Program-made: the position numbers and the translations under genes | The notes under the pieces: generated by a model | The model's input: only the letters and a program-made list of their open reading frames with translations | Told to the model about the DNA's origin: nothing | Database searches by the model: none | Part shown: in pieces, positions 27,053 to 36,691 of the stretch | Layout: every line of letters begins with the position of its first letter | Numbering within the stretch: the stretch's first letter is position 1 | Assembly (NCBI GenBank): GCA_020849615.1 | Contig: JADLFW010000038.1 | Span: forward strand, 1-48,589 | DNA length: 48,589 nt | Reading direction: 5' to 3' | From: Phycisphaerales bacterium | GTDB taxonomy: Bacteria > Planctomycetota > Phycisphaerae > Phycisphaerales > UBA1924

Positions 27053-27745
27053 ATGAAAATTCGAGGCGTCCTATTCGCCATCGCGGCGGCGGGCATGGTT
27101 CCCGTCGCGGCCATGGCCCAATGGTCGGACAACTTTGACAGCTACTCCCCGGGCACCATCAACGGACAGGGAGGCTGGCAGGGCTGGGATGGCAACCCGG
27201 CCTTTGCGGGAACAGTAACGAGCGCCCTCGCGCTGAGCGCGCCCAACTCCCAGCAGATCAACTCCGCCTCCGACTCGGTCCATCTCTACTCCGGCGTCAG
27301 CACCGGCATGTGGACCTACACGGCCAAGCAGTACATCCCGTCGAGCTTCACCGGGTCGACGTACTTCATTCTTCTCAACACCTACAACGACGGCGGCCCG
27401 TACGACTGGAGCGTCGAGCTGCAGTTCCTGGGCGGCACGGGCCAGATCGTCGATGACCTCCGGGCCAGCAACCCGGTGACCTTCGTCCGCGATGCCTGGG
27501 CCGAGATCCGCATTGACTTCGACCTCACGGCCAACACCATCAGCCAGTTCTACAACGGCTCGCTCATCGCCTCGGGCACCTGGACCACCGGGACGCCTTC
27601 GGTGCTCAACCTCGCCGCGGTCGACCTCTTCGGCGGGACCGGCACCGACGTCTATTACGATGACATGCGCCTCATCCCCGCGCCCGCCAGCGCCGCCCTG
27701 ATGGGCCTGGCCGGCCTGCTGTCCGCCCGTCGCCGTCGCAACTGA
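27053..27745 (+). CDS. Exported PEP-CTERM-anchored protein
   Basis: 230 residues. Signal peptide 1-22 (AMA|Q). The mature part begins WSDNFDSY and has features of laminin-G/concanavalin-like jelly-roll proteins: NFDSYSPGTINGQGGWQGW, strand-rich middle, and YYDDMRL near the end. The C-terminus PAPASAALMGLAGLL followed by SARRRRN is a PEP-CTERM-type sorting signal (motif, membrane helix, arginine cluster). Such proteins are processed by exosortase/archaeosortase-like enzymes for surface display. AAGGAGA precedes the ATG. Role unknown, probably matrix or surface. Followed by a strong terminator. Confidence 0.85.
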   Translation: MKIRGVLFAIAAAGMVPVAAMAQWSDNFDSYSPGTINGQGGWQGWDGNPAFAGTVTSALALSAPNSQQINSASDSVHLYSGVSTGMWTYTAKQYIPSSFTGSTYFILLNTYNDGGPYDWSVELQFLGGTGQIVDDLRASNPVTFVRDAWAEIRIDFDLTANTISQFYNGSLIASGTWTTGTPSVLNLAAVDLFGGTGTDVYYDDMRLIPAPASAALMGLAGLLSARRRRN

Positions 27746-27773
27746 CGCTCCGGGCCAACATCCAGATTCCACC

Positions 27774-27805
27774 GACCCGCGGCCCGCGCCGCGGGTCTTT
27801 TCGTT
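27774..27805 (+). terminator. Intrinsic terminator after the PEP-CTERM gene
   Basis: Perfect 9-bp stem GACCCGCGG/CCGCGGGTC with a 6-base loop, then TTTTCGTT. Confidence 0.8.
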
Positions 27806-27837
27806 AGGCACGCGAGATCGTGCCCGGGCCGGGCCCG

Positions 27838-30800
27838 CTATTTGGCTTCCGCGGGCTTCGCATCAGCCGGTGTGGAGGCGGGGGCGGTCGCGGGCGCCGT
27901 TTCGCCCTTGACTTTCCATTCCGCGGCCTTGGCCTCGTAGCCCCGGCCCGGCTCGGCGGTGTCCCACGCCGTGTAGACCTCGACGAGAACCTTGGTGACG
28001 CCGACGGCCCGCTCGTGCGCCGGGCCGAACGTCTTGACCATGATGGGGTAGGCCTCCAGGCCTTCCTGCTCGGCTTCGCGGTAGCGGTTCAGCTTGACGA
28101 GCGTGCGGGAGTGCTGGCTGAGGAAGATGGCGGTGAGCCAGTGGTCCGCCGGCAGGTTCCTGCGTGCGCCGCCGATCGCCTTCGCGCCCAGCGCATCGGC
28201 CTCCTCGAGCTGGCCCAGATCGCGGAGGGTTGAGCCGAGGTTGTTGAGCGCGGCCAGCGTGTCCTGGTGGTCGTTGCCGAACGTGCGGCGCCGGGTCTCC
28301 AGCGCGCTGCGCAGGTAGGGCTCGGCGTCGGCCGCCTTCCCCTGCATCAGCAGCGTCGAGCCAAGGTTACTGATCAGCTGCACTGTCGTCGGGTGGTCAT
28401 CTCCCAGCACGCGGCGGCTCTTCTCCAGGCTCTCGCGGAAGTAGGCCTCGGCCTCGGGCTTGCGGTTCTGGGCGATCCGCAGCGTGCCCATGTTGTTGAT
28501 GGCCGCGATGGTGTCGGGGTGGTCTTCACCCATGACCCGGCGGCGCTTCTCCAACGCCTCGATCCAGTACGGCTCGGCCTCGGCGATCTTCCCCTGCGTC
28601 CACAGGATCGTCCCGAGATTGTTGATGAGGGTCAGCGTCGTCTGGTCCTCCTCGCCGATCACCCGCCGGGCCCCGTCCGTCGCCTCCCGGTAGCACTGCT
28701 CGGCCTCGGCGAGCTTGCCCTGCATCTGCAGCGTCATCCCCAGGTTGTTGAGCGAGGTGAGCGTGTTTTCATTCTCCGGGCCCAGGACGCTCCGGCGCGT
28801 CCCCAGCGACTTGCGGAGCGTCTGCTCGGCCTCGTCGAGCCGGCCCGCCGCCTGGAGCACGATCCCGAGGTTGTCGGTGGATTCGAGCGTGTCGGGGTGC
28901 TCCGCGCCCCGGACGCGGGCCCGCTTCTCCATCGCCTCACGGAAGATCGACTCGGCCTCGGCCAGCTTGCCCTGGGAATGCCGGAGAATCCCCAGCGCGT
29001 TGAGCGAGACGAGCGTGTCCGGATGCAGCTCTCCGAGCACGCGCCGGCGGGTCTCGAGGGCCTGAATCTGCAGGGGTTCCGAATCGTCGTTTCGGCCCAG
29101 CTTCAGGTAGAGCGTCGCCAGCGTCTGGCGGAGCGACGCGTCCACCGCGGGCTGGTCCCGGAACTGATCGCCGATCGCGGTGATCGCCGGCTTCAGGATC
29201 GTCCGGTCGATCATCGCCGCCGCGGCGTCGGTCGCGTTCACCCGGGCCAGGTCGCGCCCGAATACCTCGGCCCGCGCGGCGAGATCGGCGTCGGGCGTGC
29301 CGCCCTTCTGCAGGTCGGCGGCGAACTTCGAGCGGATATCGGCCATCAGCGCCACGCCCGCGCCGGCGGCGTCGATCTGGCTGAGCATGTTGGCCTGGAA
29401 CTCCGAAACCTCGGCGAGTTCATCGGCCCGGCTCTTGGCTTCGGTCTCGGCCGCGACCGCGCGGTCGCGCTGCGCAGCGGCCTCGGCGCGCTGGGTCTCC
29501 GCGATGCGCCGCTGGTCGGCCTCGGCCCGCTGGGACAGCACCGCCACATCGCGCTGGTCGCGGGCGATCTTGGCCTGCCAGGCGAAGGCGATGACGCCGA
29601 CCAGCAGCGCCGCGGCCACCGCGGCCCCGGCGCTCACCGTGACCCGGTGCCGGCCGATGAACTTGCTGAGCCGGTAACCCGTGCTGGGCGGCGCCGCCAG
29701 CACCGGCTCGCCCGCGAGGTACCGGCGGATGTCCATCGCCAGCCCGTTGGCGGTCTCGTACCGGCGGGCCCGGTCCTTCTCCAGCGCCTTCATCACGATC
29801 CAGTCCAGCTCGCCGCGGATCATCGTCCCGAGGCGACGCGGCTCGGTCCGCCTGCGGGCGGCCACGGCCGCGAGCGCGCCGGCGTCCTGGGTGAGCCTGG
29901 TGCTGGGCCGCGGCGGGTCCACCTCCCGGATGATCCGCTGGATGTCGGCGTAGGCCGCCGACCGCAGCTCCCTGCCGCTGAACGGTGTGCTCCCCGTCAG
30001 CAGCTCGTAGAGCAGCACGCCGAGCGAGTACACATCGGTCCGCGTATCGATATCGAGGCTGCCCTCGGCCTGCTCCGGGCTCATGTACTCCGGCGTGCCG
30101 ATGAGCTGGCGGTGCTCGGTGAACAGCGTCCGCTCCGTCAGCTTGCTCGCCGTGGCCTTGGCGATGCCAAAGTCGATCACCTTGGCGGCGGGCAGGCCGT
30201 CCTGCGTGGAGACCAGGATGTTCGTCGGCTTGATGTCCCGGTGGATGATGCCCTTGGAGTGCGCGTGCTGCACGGCGTTGCAGACCTGGGACAGCAGCTC
30301 CAGCCGCTCCTCGATGTTCAGGTTGTTCGTGTCGCAGTATTCGACGATCGGCACGCCCGAGCACAGCTCCATCACGAAGAAGGGCCGGCCCGTCTCCGTG
30401 GCGCCGGCGTCGAGCACCTTGGCGATGTTGGGGTGGTCCATCATCGCCAGCGCCTGGCGCTCCTGCTCGAACCGCGCCACCACCTGCCCGGTGTCCATCC
30501 CCAGCTTGATGATCTTGAGCGCCACCCGGCGCTGCACCGGCTTCTCCTGCTCGGCCATGAACACCGCGCCGAACCCGCCCTCGCCGATCTGCTTCAGGAG
30601 CGTGTAAGGGCCGATTTTCGTCCCCGGCCCCTCGCGCAGCTCGGCCGTGCGCCTGGGCGCGGGTGGACGCGGCCCGCCCCCGTCCAGTGTCGCCTCGGTG
30701 TCCGTGGAGGGGGATGGCGACAGGTTCGCCGTCGCGCCGGCAAAGTCCCCTTCACTCTCGGTCACGGTGATCATCGCCTCCAGGCGCCGCCTCAGCCCGG

Positions 30801-30903
30801 CATCGCCGCCGCATTCGCGGTCCAGCACCGCTCCCCGCTGGTCGGCGGGCGCCGCCATCGCGAGCTCGAATATCCGCCGCCAGTTGGTGTCTTCCGGCAT
30901 CAT
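27838..30903 (-). CDS. Membrane Ser/Thr protein kinase with TPR repeats
   Basis: 1021 residues. PknB-type kinase domain at about 97-395: glycine loop GEGGFG (107-112), Lys130, HRDIKPTN (221-228), DFG (244-246) and PEYMSPEQ. All catalytic residues are present. One transmembrane helix at 421-442, then a coiled coil (445-500, rich in AE and QR), then about ten TPR units of kinesin-light-chain type (about 575-960), repeating motifs such as NNLGxxLxxQGKxAEAE and RRxxGxxHPDT. It ends in an Ala/Pro tail. The kinase is cytoplasmic and the TPR array should be on the other side of the membrane. The architecture is expanded in Planctomycetota. ATG at 30903 or 30900. TAGACT lies 32 bases upstream. Divergent from the GNAT gene. 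Target unknown. Confidence 0.93.
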   Translation of the reverse strand: MMPEDTNWRRIFELAMAAPADQRGAVLDRECGGDAGLRRRLEAMITVTESEGDFAGATANLSPSPSTDTEATLDGGGPRPPAPRRTAELREGPGTKIGPYTLLKQIGEGGFGAVFMAEQEKPVQRRVALKIIKLGMDTGQVVARFEQERQALAMMDHPNIAKVLDAGATETGRPFFVMELCSGVPIVEYCDTNNLNIEERLELLSQVCNAVQHAHSKGIIHRDIKPTNILVSTQDGLPAAKVIDFGIAKATASKLTERTLFTEHRQLIGTPEYMSPEQAEGSLDIDTRTDVYSLGVLLYELLTGSTPFSGRELRSAAYADIQRIIREVDPPRPSTRLTQDAGALAAVAARRRTEPRRLGTMIRGELDWIVMKALEKDRARRYETANGLAMDIRRYLAGEPVLAAPPSTGYRLSKFIGRHRVTVSAGAAVAAALLVGVIAFAWQAKIARDQRDVAVLSQRAEADQRRIAETQRAEAAAQRDRAVAAETEAKSRADELAEVSEFQANMLSQIDAAGAGVALMADIRSKFAADLQKGGTPDADLAARAEVFGRDLARVNATDAAAAMIDRTILKPAITAIGDQFRDQPAVDASLRQTLATLYLKLGRNDDSEPLQIQALETRRRVLGELHPDTLVSLNALGILRHSQGKLAEAESIFREAMEKRARVRGAEHPDTLESTDNLGIVLQAAGRLDEAEQTLRKSLGTRRSVLGPENENTLTSLNNLGMTLQMQGKLAEAEQCYREATDGARRVIGEEDQTTLTLINNLGTILWTQGKIAEAEPYWIEALEKRRRVMGEDHPDTIAAINNMGTLRIAQNRKPEAEAYFRESLEKSRRVLGDDHPTTVQLISNLGSTLLMQGKAADAEPYLRSALETRRRTFGNDHQDTLAALNNLGSTLRDLGQLEEADALGAKAIGGARRNLPADHWLTAIFLSQHSRTLVKLNRYREAEQEGLEAYPIMVKTFGPAHERAVGVTKVLVEVYTAWDTAEPGRGYEAKAAEWKVKGETAPATAPASTPADAKPAEAK

Positions 30904-30929
30904 CGACCCCCGGAGTCGTTCTGGTCCCG

Positions 30930-30941
30930 GGCGGCAGTCTA
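30930..30941 (-). repeat. Left arm of 12-bp inverted repeat, contains -10 box of the kinase gene
   Basis: On the minus strand TAGACTGCCGCC, where TAGACT is the presumed -10. The identical word on the plus strand at 31014-31025 is the start region of the GNAT gene. The arms are 72 bases apart. Confidence 0.5.
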
Positions 30942-31013
30942 CAGGGGCGGCGACCGGGCGGGATCAGGCGCAACAGCCTTCTCTTCATGCTGCTCCGGGC
31001 CGCGCCCGCCCGG

Positions 31014-31025
31014 TAGACTGCCGCC
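31014..31025 (+). repeat. Right arm of 12-bp inverted repeat, leaderless promoter of the GNAT gene
   Basis: TAGACTGCCGCC followed directly by GTG at 31026. TAGACT to GTG is six bases. Confidence 0.55.
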
Positions 31026-31502
31026 GTGCGAACCCGACTGGCCTGCTCGCTCGACCGTGAACCTCCGGTCGCGCCCACGGACCCGCTGGCCCGGGTGATC
31101 GGGCCGCGAGATGGCCCGGCGCTGGCGGAGCTGATGCTCGCCGCGTACCGCGGCACCATCGATGATGCGGGAGAAGGCCCGGCCGAAGCGATGGCTGAGG
31201 TCGAGCGATTCCTGTCCGGCGCTTATGGCCCGGCGAACCTGACCGCATCGGACGTCACCGAGCGCCAGGGCCGCCTCGTCTCCGCCACGCTCGTGACGAT
31301 GATGGAGGGGCTTCCTCTCATCGCGTTCTCCATGACCGCGCCCGAGTGGAAACGACGCGGGCTGGCCCGGGCCGGCCTGCTGCGAGCCATGCATCGCCTC
31401 CGCGATTGTGGCCATCCGAGCGTCCGCCTCGTCGTGACCCGTGGCAACACGCCCGCGGAAGCCCTGTACGCGCAGCTGGGATTCGCTCCCGATCCGGTCT
31501 GA
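31026..31502 (+). CDS. GNAT-family N-acetyltransferase
   Basis: 158 residues. Acetyl-CoA-binding motif A APEWKRRGLARAGLL (R-x-x-G-x-A), then VRLVVTRGNTPAEALYAQLGF, which is the usual motif B with the aromatic end. The substrate cannot be read. GTG at 31026 is preceded by TAGACT at six bases and by no ribosome binding site. Divergent from the kinase, sharing the 12-bp inverted repeat. Confidence 0.82.
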   Translation: MRTRLACSLDREPPVAPTDPLARVIGPRDGPALAELMLAAYRGTIDDAGEGPAEAMAEVERFLSGAYGPANLTASDVTERQGRLVSATLVTMMEGLPLIAFSMTAPEWKRRGLARAGLLRAMHRLRDCGHPSVRLVVTRGNTPAEALYAQLGFAPDPV

Positions 31503-31636
31503 CGGGCGGCGCGCCATCGAGCATGAGTCTCGTTCTCGGCAAAACGGGGTGAAATCCGCTGGAACGCAGGCGTCATGCGGCGAAATCAATCCGAGATAAT
31601 CCTGAAGGAGTTGGCAAGTAACCCAAGGAGCCCGGC

Positions 31637-32206
31637 ATGTTGCAGGACCTGATGCAGACGCTCAACGACCCCCACGCCCGCCACGCCATGATGGTCCACC
31701 TTCCGATCGCGGGCGCCTTTCTGGCGATGTTCATCTCGCTCATCTGGGCCCTCACCCGCTTCCGCTCCACGGGCCTCGGCGCTTCGGCCGCGGTGCTCTT
31801 CCTGACCGCCTCCCTCGGCGCTGCCCTGGCCGCGAACGCCGGCGAGGCTGCCGCCGAGAGCGTCGAGGGCTCCCCGATGACCCCGACGGAAAAAGCCGCC
31901 CTCGAGCAGCACGAGGAACTCGGCGAGAACGGCTGGATCTGGCCGCTCATCCCCGCAGCGCTCATCGGCCTCGCCGCGTTCTCCCGTTCGCCTGCCCCCG
32001 GCAAGATCACCCGCATCCGCGTGGTGACGGGCCTGCTGGCCCTCGCCGGCAGCGTCGGCGTCTCGGTGTGGGTCGCCAACACCGCCCACACTGGCGGGGC
32101 CTTGGTCTACACCCACGGCCTGGGTGTCCCGGCCCGAGGGGCCGCGCCGGCCCGTCCATCCGGCGATTCCGCAACGCCCGCCCGGCACGATGAGGACGAT
32201 GACTGA
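31637..32206 (+). CDS. DUF2231-like membrane protein
   Basis: 189 residues. HAMMVHLPIAGAFLAMF near the N-terminus is the conserved H-P-x-x-V-H-x-P-I block of DUF2231. Hydrophobic segments lie at about 17-38, 46-68, 100-115 and 130-147. The HTGGALVYTHGLGV block near 150-163 also fits the family, which often accompanies cytochrome or redox genes. His residues could bind haem or metal. It ends in a hydrophilic acidic tail. AAGGAG precedes the ATG. Candidate -10 GATAAT lies about 45 bases upstream. Function unknown. Confidence 0.75.
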   Translation: MLQDLMQTLNDPHARHAMMVHLPIAGAFLAMFISLIWALTRFRSTGLGASAAVLFLTASLGAALAANAGEAAAESVEGSPMTPTEKAALEQHEELGENGWIWPLIPAALIGLAAFSRSPAPGKITRIRVVTGLLALAGSVGVSVWVANTAHTGGALVYTHGLGVPARGAAPARPSGDSATPARHDEDDD

Positions 32207-32229
32207 CTCCGGGCCGGGCCCGGCGCGGG

Positions 32230-32235
32230 TATCTT
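32230..32235 (+). promoter_or_regulatory. -10 box TATCTT, leaderless start of the permease gene
   Basis: TATCTT, seven bases, then GTG at 32243. No Shine-Dalgarno sequence. Confidence 0.45.
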
Positions 32236-32242
32236 CACCGGC

Positions 32243-33466
32243 GTGACCGAGGCCCGCCCATCCCGGATCTCCCACCTGCTCCGCGCCAGCCGGCCCGCCT
32301 TGGCGGGCCTGGCGTTTCTTCTCCTCATCTCGATCGCCTGCATCGTCACACTCCCGTGGACCACGGGCCGGGCCGCCACCGCATCCGGAGAGCCGGGCCT
32401 GCCGCGCTACAACCAGGGCCGGCCCGATGCAGGCCGTCTCCCACCCTCCTGGTGGCCCGCCACCGACAGCCAGCAAGCCCGGGCCAACTCCCTCGTTCCT
32501 ACCGAAGCACTCGCCGACATCGCCCGCGCTTCTGGGCGAACCCGGCAACAGGTTCTCGAAGCCCCGACCGCCGCTGAACAGCGACAGCTCCGCCAACACT
32601 GGCCCGCCTACTGGCTCGGCAGTGACAACCTGGGCCGGAGTCTGTTCCTGCGCTGCCTGACGGGCGGAGGGATCTCGCTGGGAGTCGGGTTCTCGGCGGC
32701 CCTCCTCAGTGTCATCATCGGCACGCTCTACGGGGCGATCGCGGGCTACGCCGGCGGCCGCATAGACGCCATCCTCATGCGCATCGTCGATGTCCTGTAC
32801 GCGCTTCCTTACGTCCTTCTCGTTGTGCTGATCGCCGTCGCCGCCGATGCCGTCGCCGATCGAATCGTCATGGCCCGGGCCGCCCGCCGCGAGGCTTTCG
32901 TTCAGCAGCAGGTCCAGTCATGGCCCGAGCCCGAGCGCGCCGACCCGGCCCGGATCGAAGAAGCCCGCCGGGCCGCGACCGAGCGGTTCGGCAGCGGCGA
33001 GATCCCGCAGTCCACCCGCACCACGATCAACATCACCGCGCTGCTCATCGCGATCGGCGGGGTCAGTTGGCTCACCCTGGCCCGAGTCATCCGCGGGCAG
33101 GTGCTCAGCCTCAAGAACCAGCCCTTCATCGAAGCGGCCCGGGCCATCGGCGCCACCCGCGGGCGCATCTTCCTTCGCCACCTCCTCCCCAACCTCATCG
33201 GCCCGATCGTCGTCTACACCACCCTCACCGTCCCGCAGGCCATCCTCCAGGAATCGTTCCTGAGCTTCCTGGGTATCGGCATCAAGCCGCCCCTGCCGAG
33301 TTGGGGCAACCTCGCCGCCGAGGGGCTGGGCGAACTCAACCCCTACCAGTCCAACTGGTGGCTCCTGCTCTTCCCCTGCCTGCTGCTGGGCCTGACGCTC
33401 CTGGCCCTCAACTTCGTCGGCGAGGCCCTCCGCGAAGGGCTCGATCCCAAGCGAGCGCAGGGGTGA
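32243..33466 (+). CDS. Oligopeptide/dipeptide ABC transporter permease, DppC/OppC type
   Basis: 407 residues. First membrane helix at 19-39 and an extended soluble segment (about 45-130) before WLGSDNLGRSLFLR, which is the conserved start of the DppC permease core. EAARAIGATRGRIFLRHLLPN at about 297-317 is the EAA loop that contacts the ATPase. A second hydrophilic insertion, about 200-260, rich in A, R and E, interrupts the core. Usual DppC is about 300 residues, so the two inserts account for the extra length. GTG start by the TATCTT box. Immediately followed by its ATPase. No DppB, DppF or binding protein is in the window. Confidence 0.88.
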   Translation: MTEARPSRISHLLRASRPALAGLAFLLLISIACIVTLPWTTGRAATASGEPGLPRYNQGRPDAGRLPPSWWPATDSQQARANSLVPTEALADIARASGRTRQQVLEAPTAAEQRQLRQHWPAYWLGSDNLGRSLFLRCLTGGGISLGVGFSAALLSVIIGTLYGAIAGYAGGRIDAILMRIVDVLYALPYVLLVVLIAVAADAVADRIVMARAARREAFVQQQVQSWPEPERADPARIEEARRAATERFGSGEIPQSTRTTINITALLIAIGGVSWLTLARVIRGQVLSLKNQPFIEAARAIGATRGRIFLRHLLPNLIGPIVVYTTLTVPQAILQESFLSFLGIGIKPPLPSWGNLAAEGLGELNPYQSNWWLLLFPCLLLGLTLLALNFVGEALREGLDPKRAQG

Positions 33467-33473
33467 CCGCCTG

Positions 33474-34580
<1,107 letters not shown>

Positions 34581-34604
34581 TTCCGCTCTGAAACGGCCCC
34601 GACC

Positions 34605-35711
34605 ATGCGCGTCCTGATCCTCGCCGATGAAGTCTTCGCCTCCCGCGAGCGGGCCCTGGTGACCCGCCTCGAGGTCGGCTTCGCCGATGAGGGCGTCCGC
34701 GTCCTCCACGCCGTCCCCGAACGGGCCGCCGCCACCATGCCGAGCGAGGTGCATTCGCAGGCCCTCACCTACGCCGAGGGCGGCCTGCTCATCTCCCGCG
34801 CGGTCCGCGTGCGGAAGCTCATCCAGGAAATCAACACCCTCCGCTCTTCCGAGGAGGAACGGGCTGTTGACATCGTCCATGTATTCGGCGGCGCGGCCTG
34901 GTCGCTGGGCATCGAGGTGGCCCGGCAGATCGGCGCCGGGCTGGCCCTCGACGTCTGGCGCGCGGGCCTGGTCTCCCGGGCCCGGACGCTCCGCGTCACC
35001 GGCCAGCTCCCCCCCGTCTTCTTCTCGCCCGATCCCGCCATCGAACGTCTGCTCCTGGCCGAGGACCCAGGCATCGCCGTGCGCTCCACGCCATGGGGGG
35101 TCCACACACCCGATGAGGCCCGGCCGATCCTCCGCGCGGGCCGGGCCCCGACAGCGATGGTCGTCGGCGGGGGGCGCGACCTGCAGGCCTTCGGTGCTGC
35201 CCTCCGCGGGCTCGCGGTCGCCGCCAAGGCCCACCCCGACCTCATGATCTTCATGGACCCGCTCCCCTCGCGGGCCACACCCATCGCCCGCCTCGCCCGC
35301 GATCTGGGCCTGCGTCGGCACCTCTCCATGATCGAGGGGCTCGAGAACCGCCGCGACCTGCTCCTCCAAGGCGACCTGCTCATCCAGCCCGAATCAGGCG
35401 GTGAGCAGCGCAGCATCGTTCTGGATGCCATGGCCTCCGGGCTCGTCGTCGTCGCCGCGCAGGATCCGCTCATCAGCACGCTCATCGACGGTGTTACCGC
35501 TTACCTCGTCAAGCGGGCCGACGCCGGCGCGTGGGGCGCCGCCCTCCGCGGGGTCCTGGAACGCCCCGAACTGGCCCGCTCGCTCGTTACTTCCGCTCGC
35601 CAGTGGGTCCGTCAGCACCGCCGGGCCAGCGACCACGTCCGCACCGTGCTCGAGGCCTACGCCTGGATGACCTCCAAGGCGTCCATCCCGTTCCCGGCGC
35701 AGGCCGTCTGA
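34605..35711 (+). CDS. Glycosyltransferase-like (GT-B fold) protein
   Basis: 368 residues. Begins MRVLILADEVF as GT4-type enzymes do, DIVHVFGG in the N-terminal half, and in the C-terminal half HLSMIEGLENRRDLLLQGDLLIQPESGGEQRSIVLDAMASG (the donor-binding E-x(7)-E-A-x-A-S-G region, here with Q/S changes), then PLISTLIDGVTAYLV. It resembles nucleotide-sugar glycosyltransferases, but the acceptor and donor cannot be inferred. It starts 24 bases after the ATPase gene, and TATCGT at 34542 is a possible promoter. Cytoplasmic, no signal peptide. Confidence 0.7.
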   Translation: MRVLILADEVFASRERALVTRLEVGFADEGVRVLHAVPERAAATMPSEVHSQALTYAEGGLLISRAVRVRKLIQEINTLRSSEEERAVDIVHVFGGAAWSLGIEVARQIGAGLALDVWRAGLVSRARTLRVTGQLPPVFFSPDPAIERLLLAEDPGIAVRSTPWGVHTPDEARPILRAGRAPTAMVVGGGRDLQAFGAALRGLAVAAKAHPDLMIFMDPLPSRATPIARLARDLGLRRHLSMIEGLENRRDLLLQGDLLIQPESGGEQRSIVLDAMASGLVVVAAQDPLISTLIDGVTAYLVKRADAGAWGAALRGVLERPELARSLVTSARQWVRQHRRASDHVRTVLEAYAWMTSKASIPFPAQAV

Positions 35712-35916
35712 GAACCGCGGAGTTCCGCGGGCCACGTCCGATAGTGCTGGCATTCTGGGTTATTCCGCGGCCGCCGCTGACTGTAAGACCAGTGTTTGCA
35801 GCACTTTGTGTTGATTCACTCAAGGTCCTGAGGCATGCTGAGACCAGAGGGAATCCGTCCCCGCCCGGCTGGAGCCGGGCCGGGCCACGGCGTGCATCGA
35901 AAGAGAGGGTCTGAGC

Positions 35917-36585
35917 ATGAGCGGCAGGAAGCTCGCGGTGATTATGTGGGCCATTTCAGCGGTGGCGGCGTCGGTCTCGGTGGCGGGAGCGGAAGAGCAG
36001 ATCATCGGCGGCAGCCTGCTGGCGACGCGGCCTCCGTATCCGCTCAATCGTGCGGATGATGTGCACCGCCCCGGGTTCAACGGCCGTGAGTGGATCGGCC
36101 GGCCCGTGATCGGCGGCGTCGACACCGGCTACCCGATTGGCTGGCGCGATCCGGGCCCGGCGGGCTACGGCGCCGATGAGCACGACAGCCCGCGCGTCTG
36201 GATCAAGGTCGGCACCGAGACCATCAGCATCAACCCGTGGGAGGAGATCAGCACGGGCGGGCTGAGCCGGCTCGAGAACGCCCGCAACGAATGGCTCGCC
36301 CAGCACGGCTACGTCGGCGGCGTGCGGACGTTCGTGAACGACTCGCTCCGCTATGGCGGGATGAGCACCGCCTCGGCGGACATTCAGCCCCGGGCCAGCT
36401 TCGAGTGGCCCATCGATCAGCCCCGCTTCAAGCACCGTCAGCAGGTCCACAACGAGCAGGGGGCAGCGCCCGCTGTGGTGTTGCGGGCCGGCGACCGGGT
36501 CTCGTGGCCGATGTCTGCGCCCGCCGATATCGTCGCACGCGCAGCGGTGAAGACCGCCCAGAGCACGATCGTCCGCGCCAACTGA
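35917..36585 (+). CDS. Exported protein of unknown function
   Basis: 222 residues. Signal peptide 1-25 (VAGA|EE). The mature part is rich in G, P, R and W with no family I recognise, and no repeats or cysteines. GAGAGGG precedes the ATG. A possible promoter is TTGATT-17-CATGCT at about 35811-35839, the best -35/-10 pair seen in the window. Followed by a strong terminator, so it is monocistronic. Confidence 0.7.
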   Translation: MSGRKLAVIMWAISAVAASVSVAGAEEQIIGGSLLATRPPYPLNRADDVHRPGFNGREWIGRPVIGGVDTGYPIGWRDPGPAGYGADEHDSPRVWIKVGTETISINPWEEISTGGLSRLENARNEWLAQHGYVGGVRTFVNDSLRYGGMSTASADIQPRASFEWPIDQPRFKHRQQVHNEQGAAPAVVLRAGDRVSWPMSAPADIVARAAVKTAQSTIVRAN

Positions 36586-36624
36586 CACGGCATTCCCCTC
36601 GCAGCGACCTGGGTGATGGGGTCA

Positions 36625-36657
36625 CGGCCCGCGCACCGCGCGGGCCGCGGCTTTTTT
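36625..36657 (+). terminator. Intrinsic terminator
   Basis: 9-bp stem CGGCCCGCG/CGCGGGCCG with a 5-base loop, then CGGCTTTTTT. Confidence 0.8.
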
Positions 36658-36678
36658 GGCGTTCCCGCCGCGCGACGC

Positions 36679-36684
36679 TACGCT
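36679..36684 (+). promoter_or_regulatory. -10 box TACGCT, leaderless start of xseA
   Basis: TACGCT, seven bases, GTG at 36692. No Shine-Dalgarno sequence near this GTG or near the ATG at 36722. Confidence 0.45.
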
Positions 36685-36691
36685 CTGCCGC

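Noticed and set aside
28267..31098. 943-codon plus-strand frame
   Set aside because: Shadow of the kinase gene, which has all catalytic motifs.
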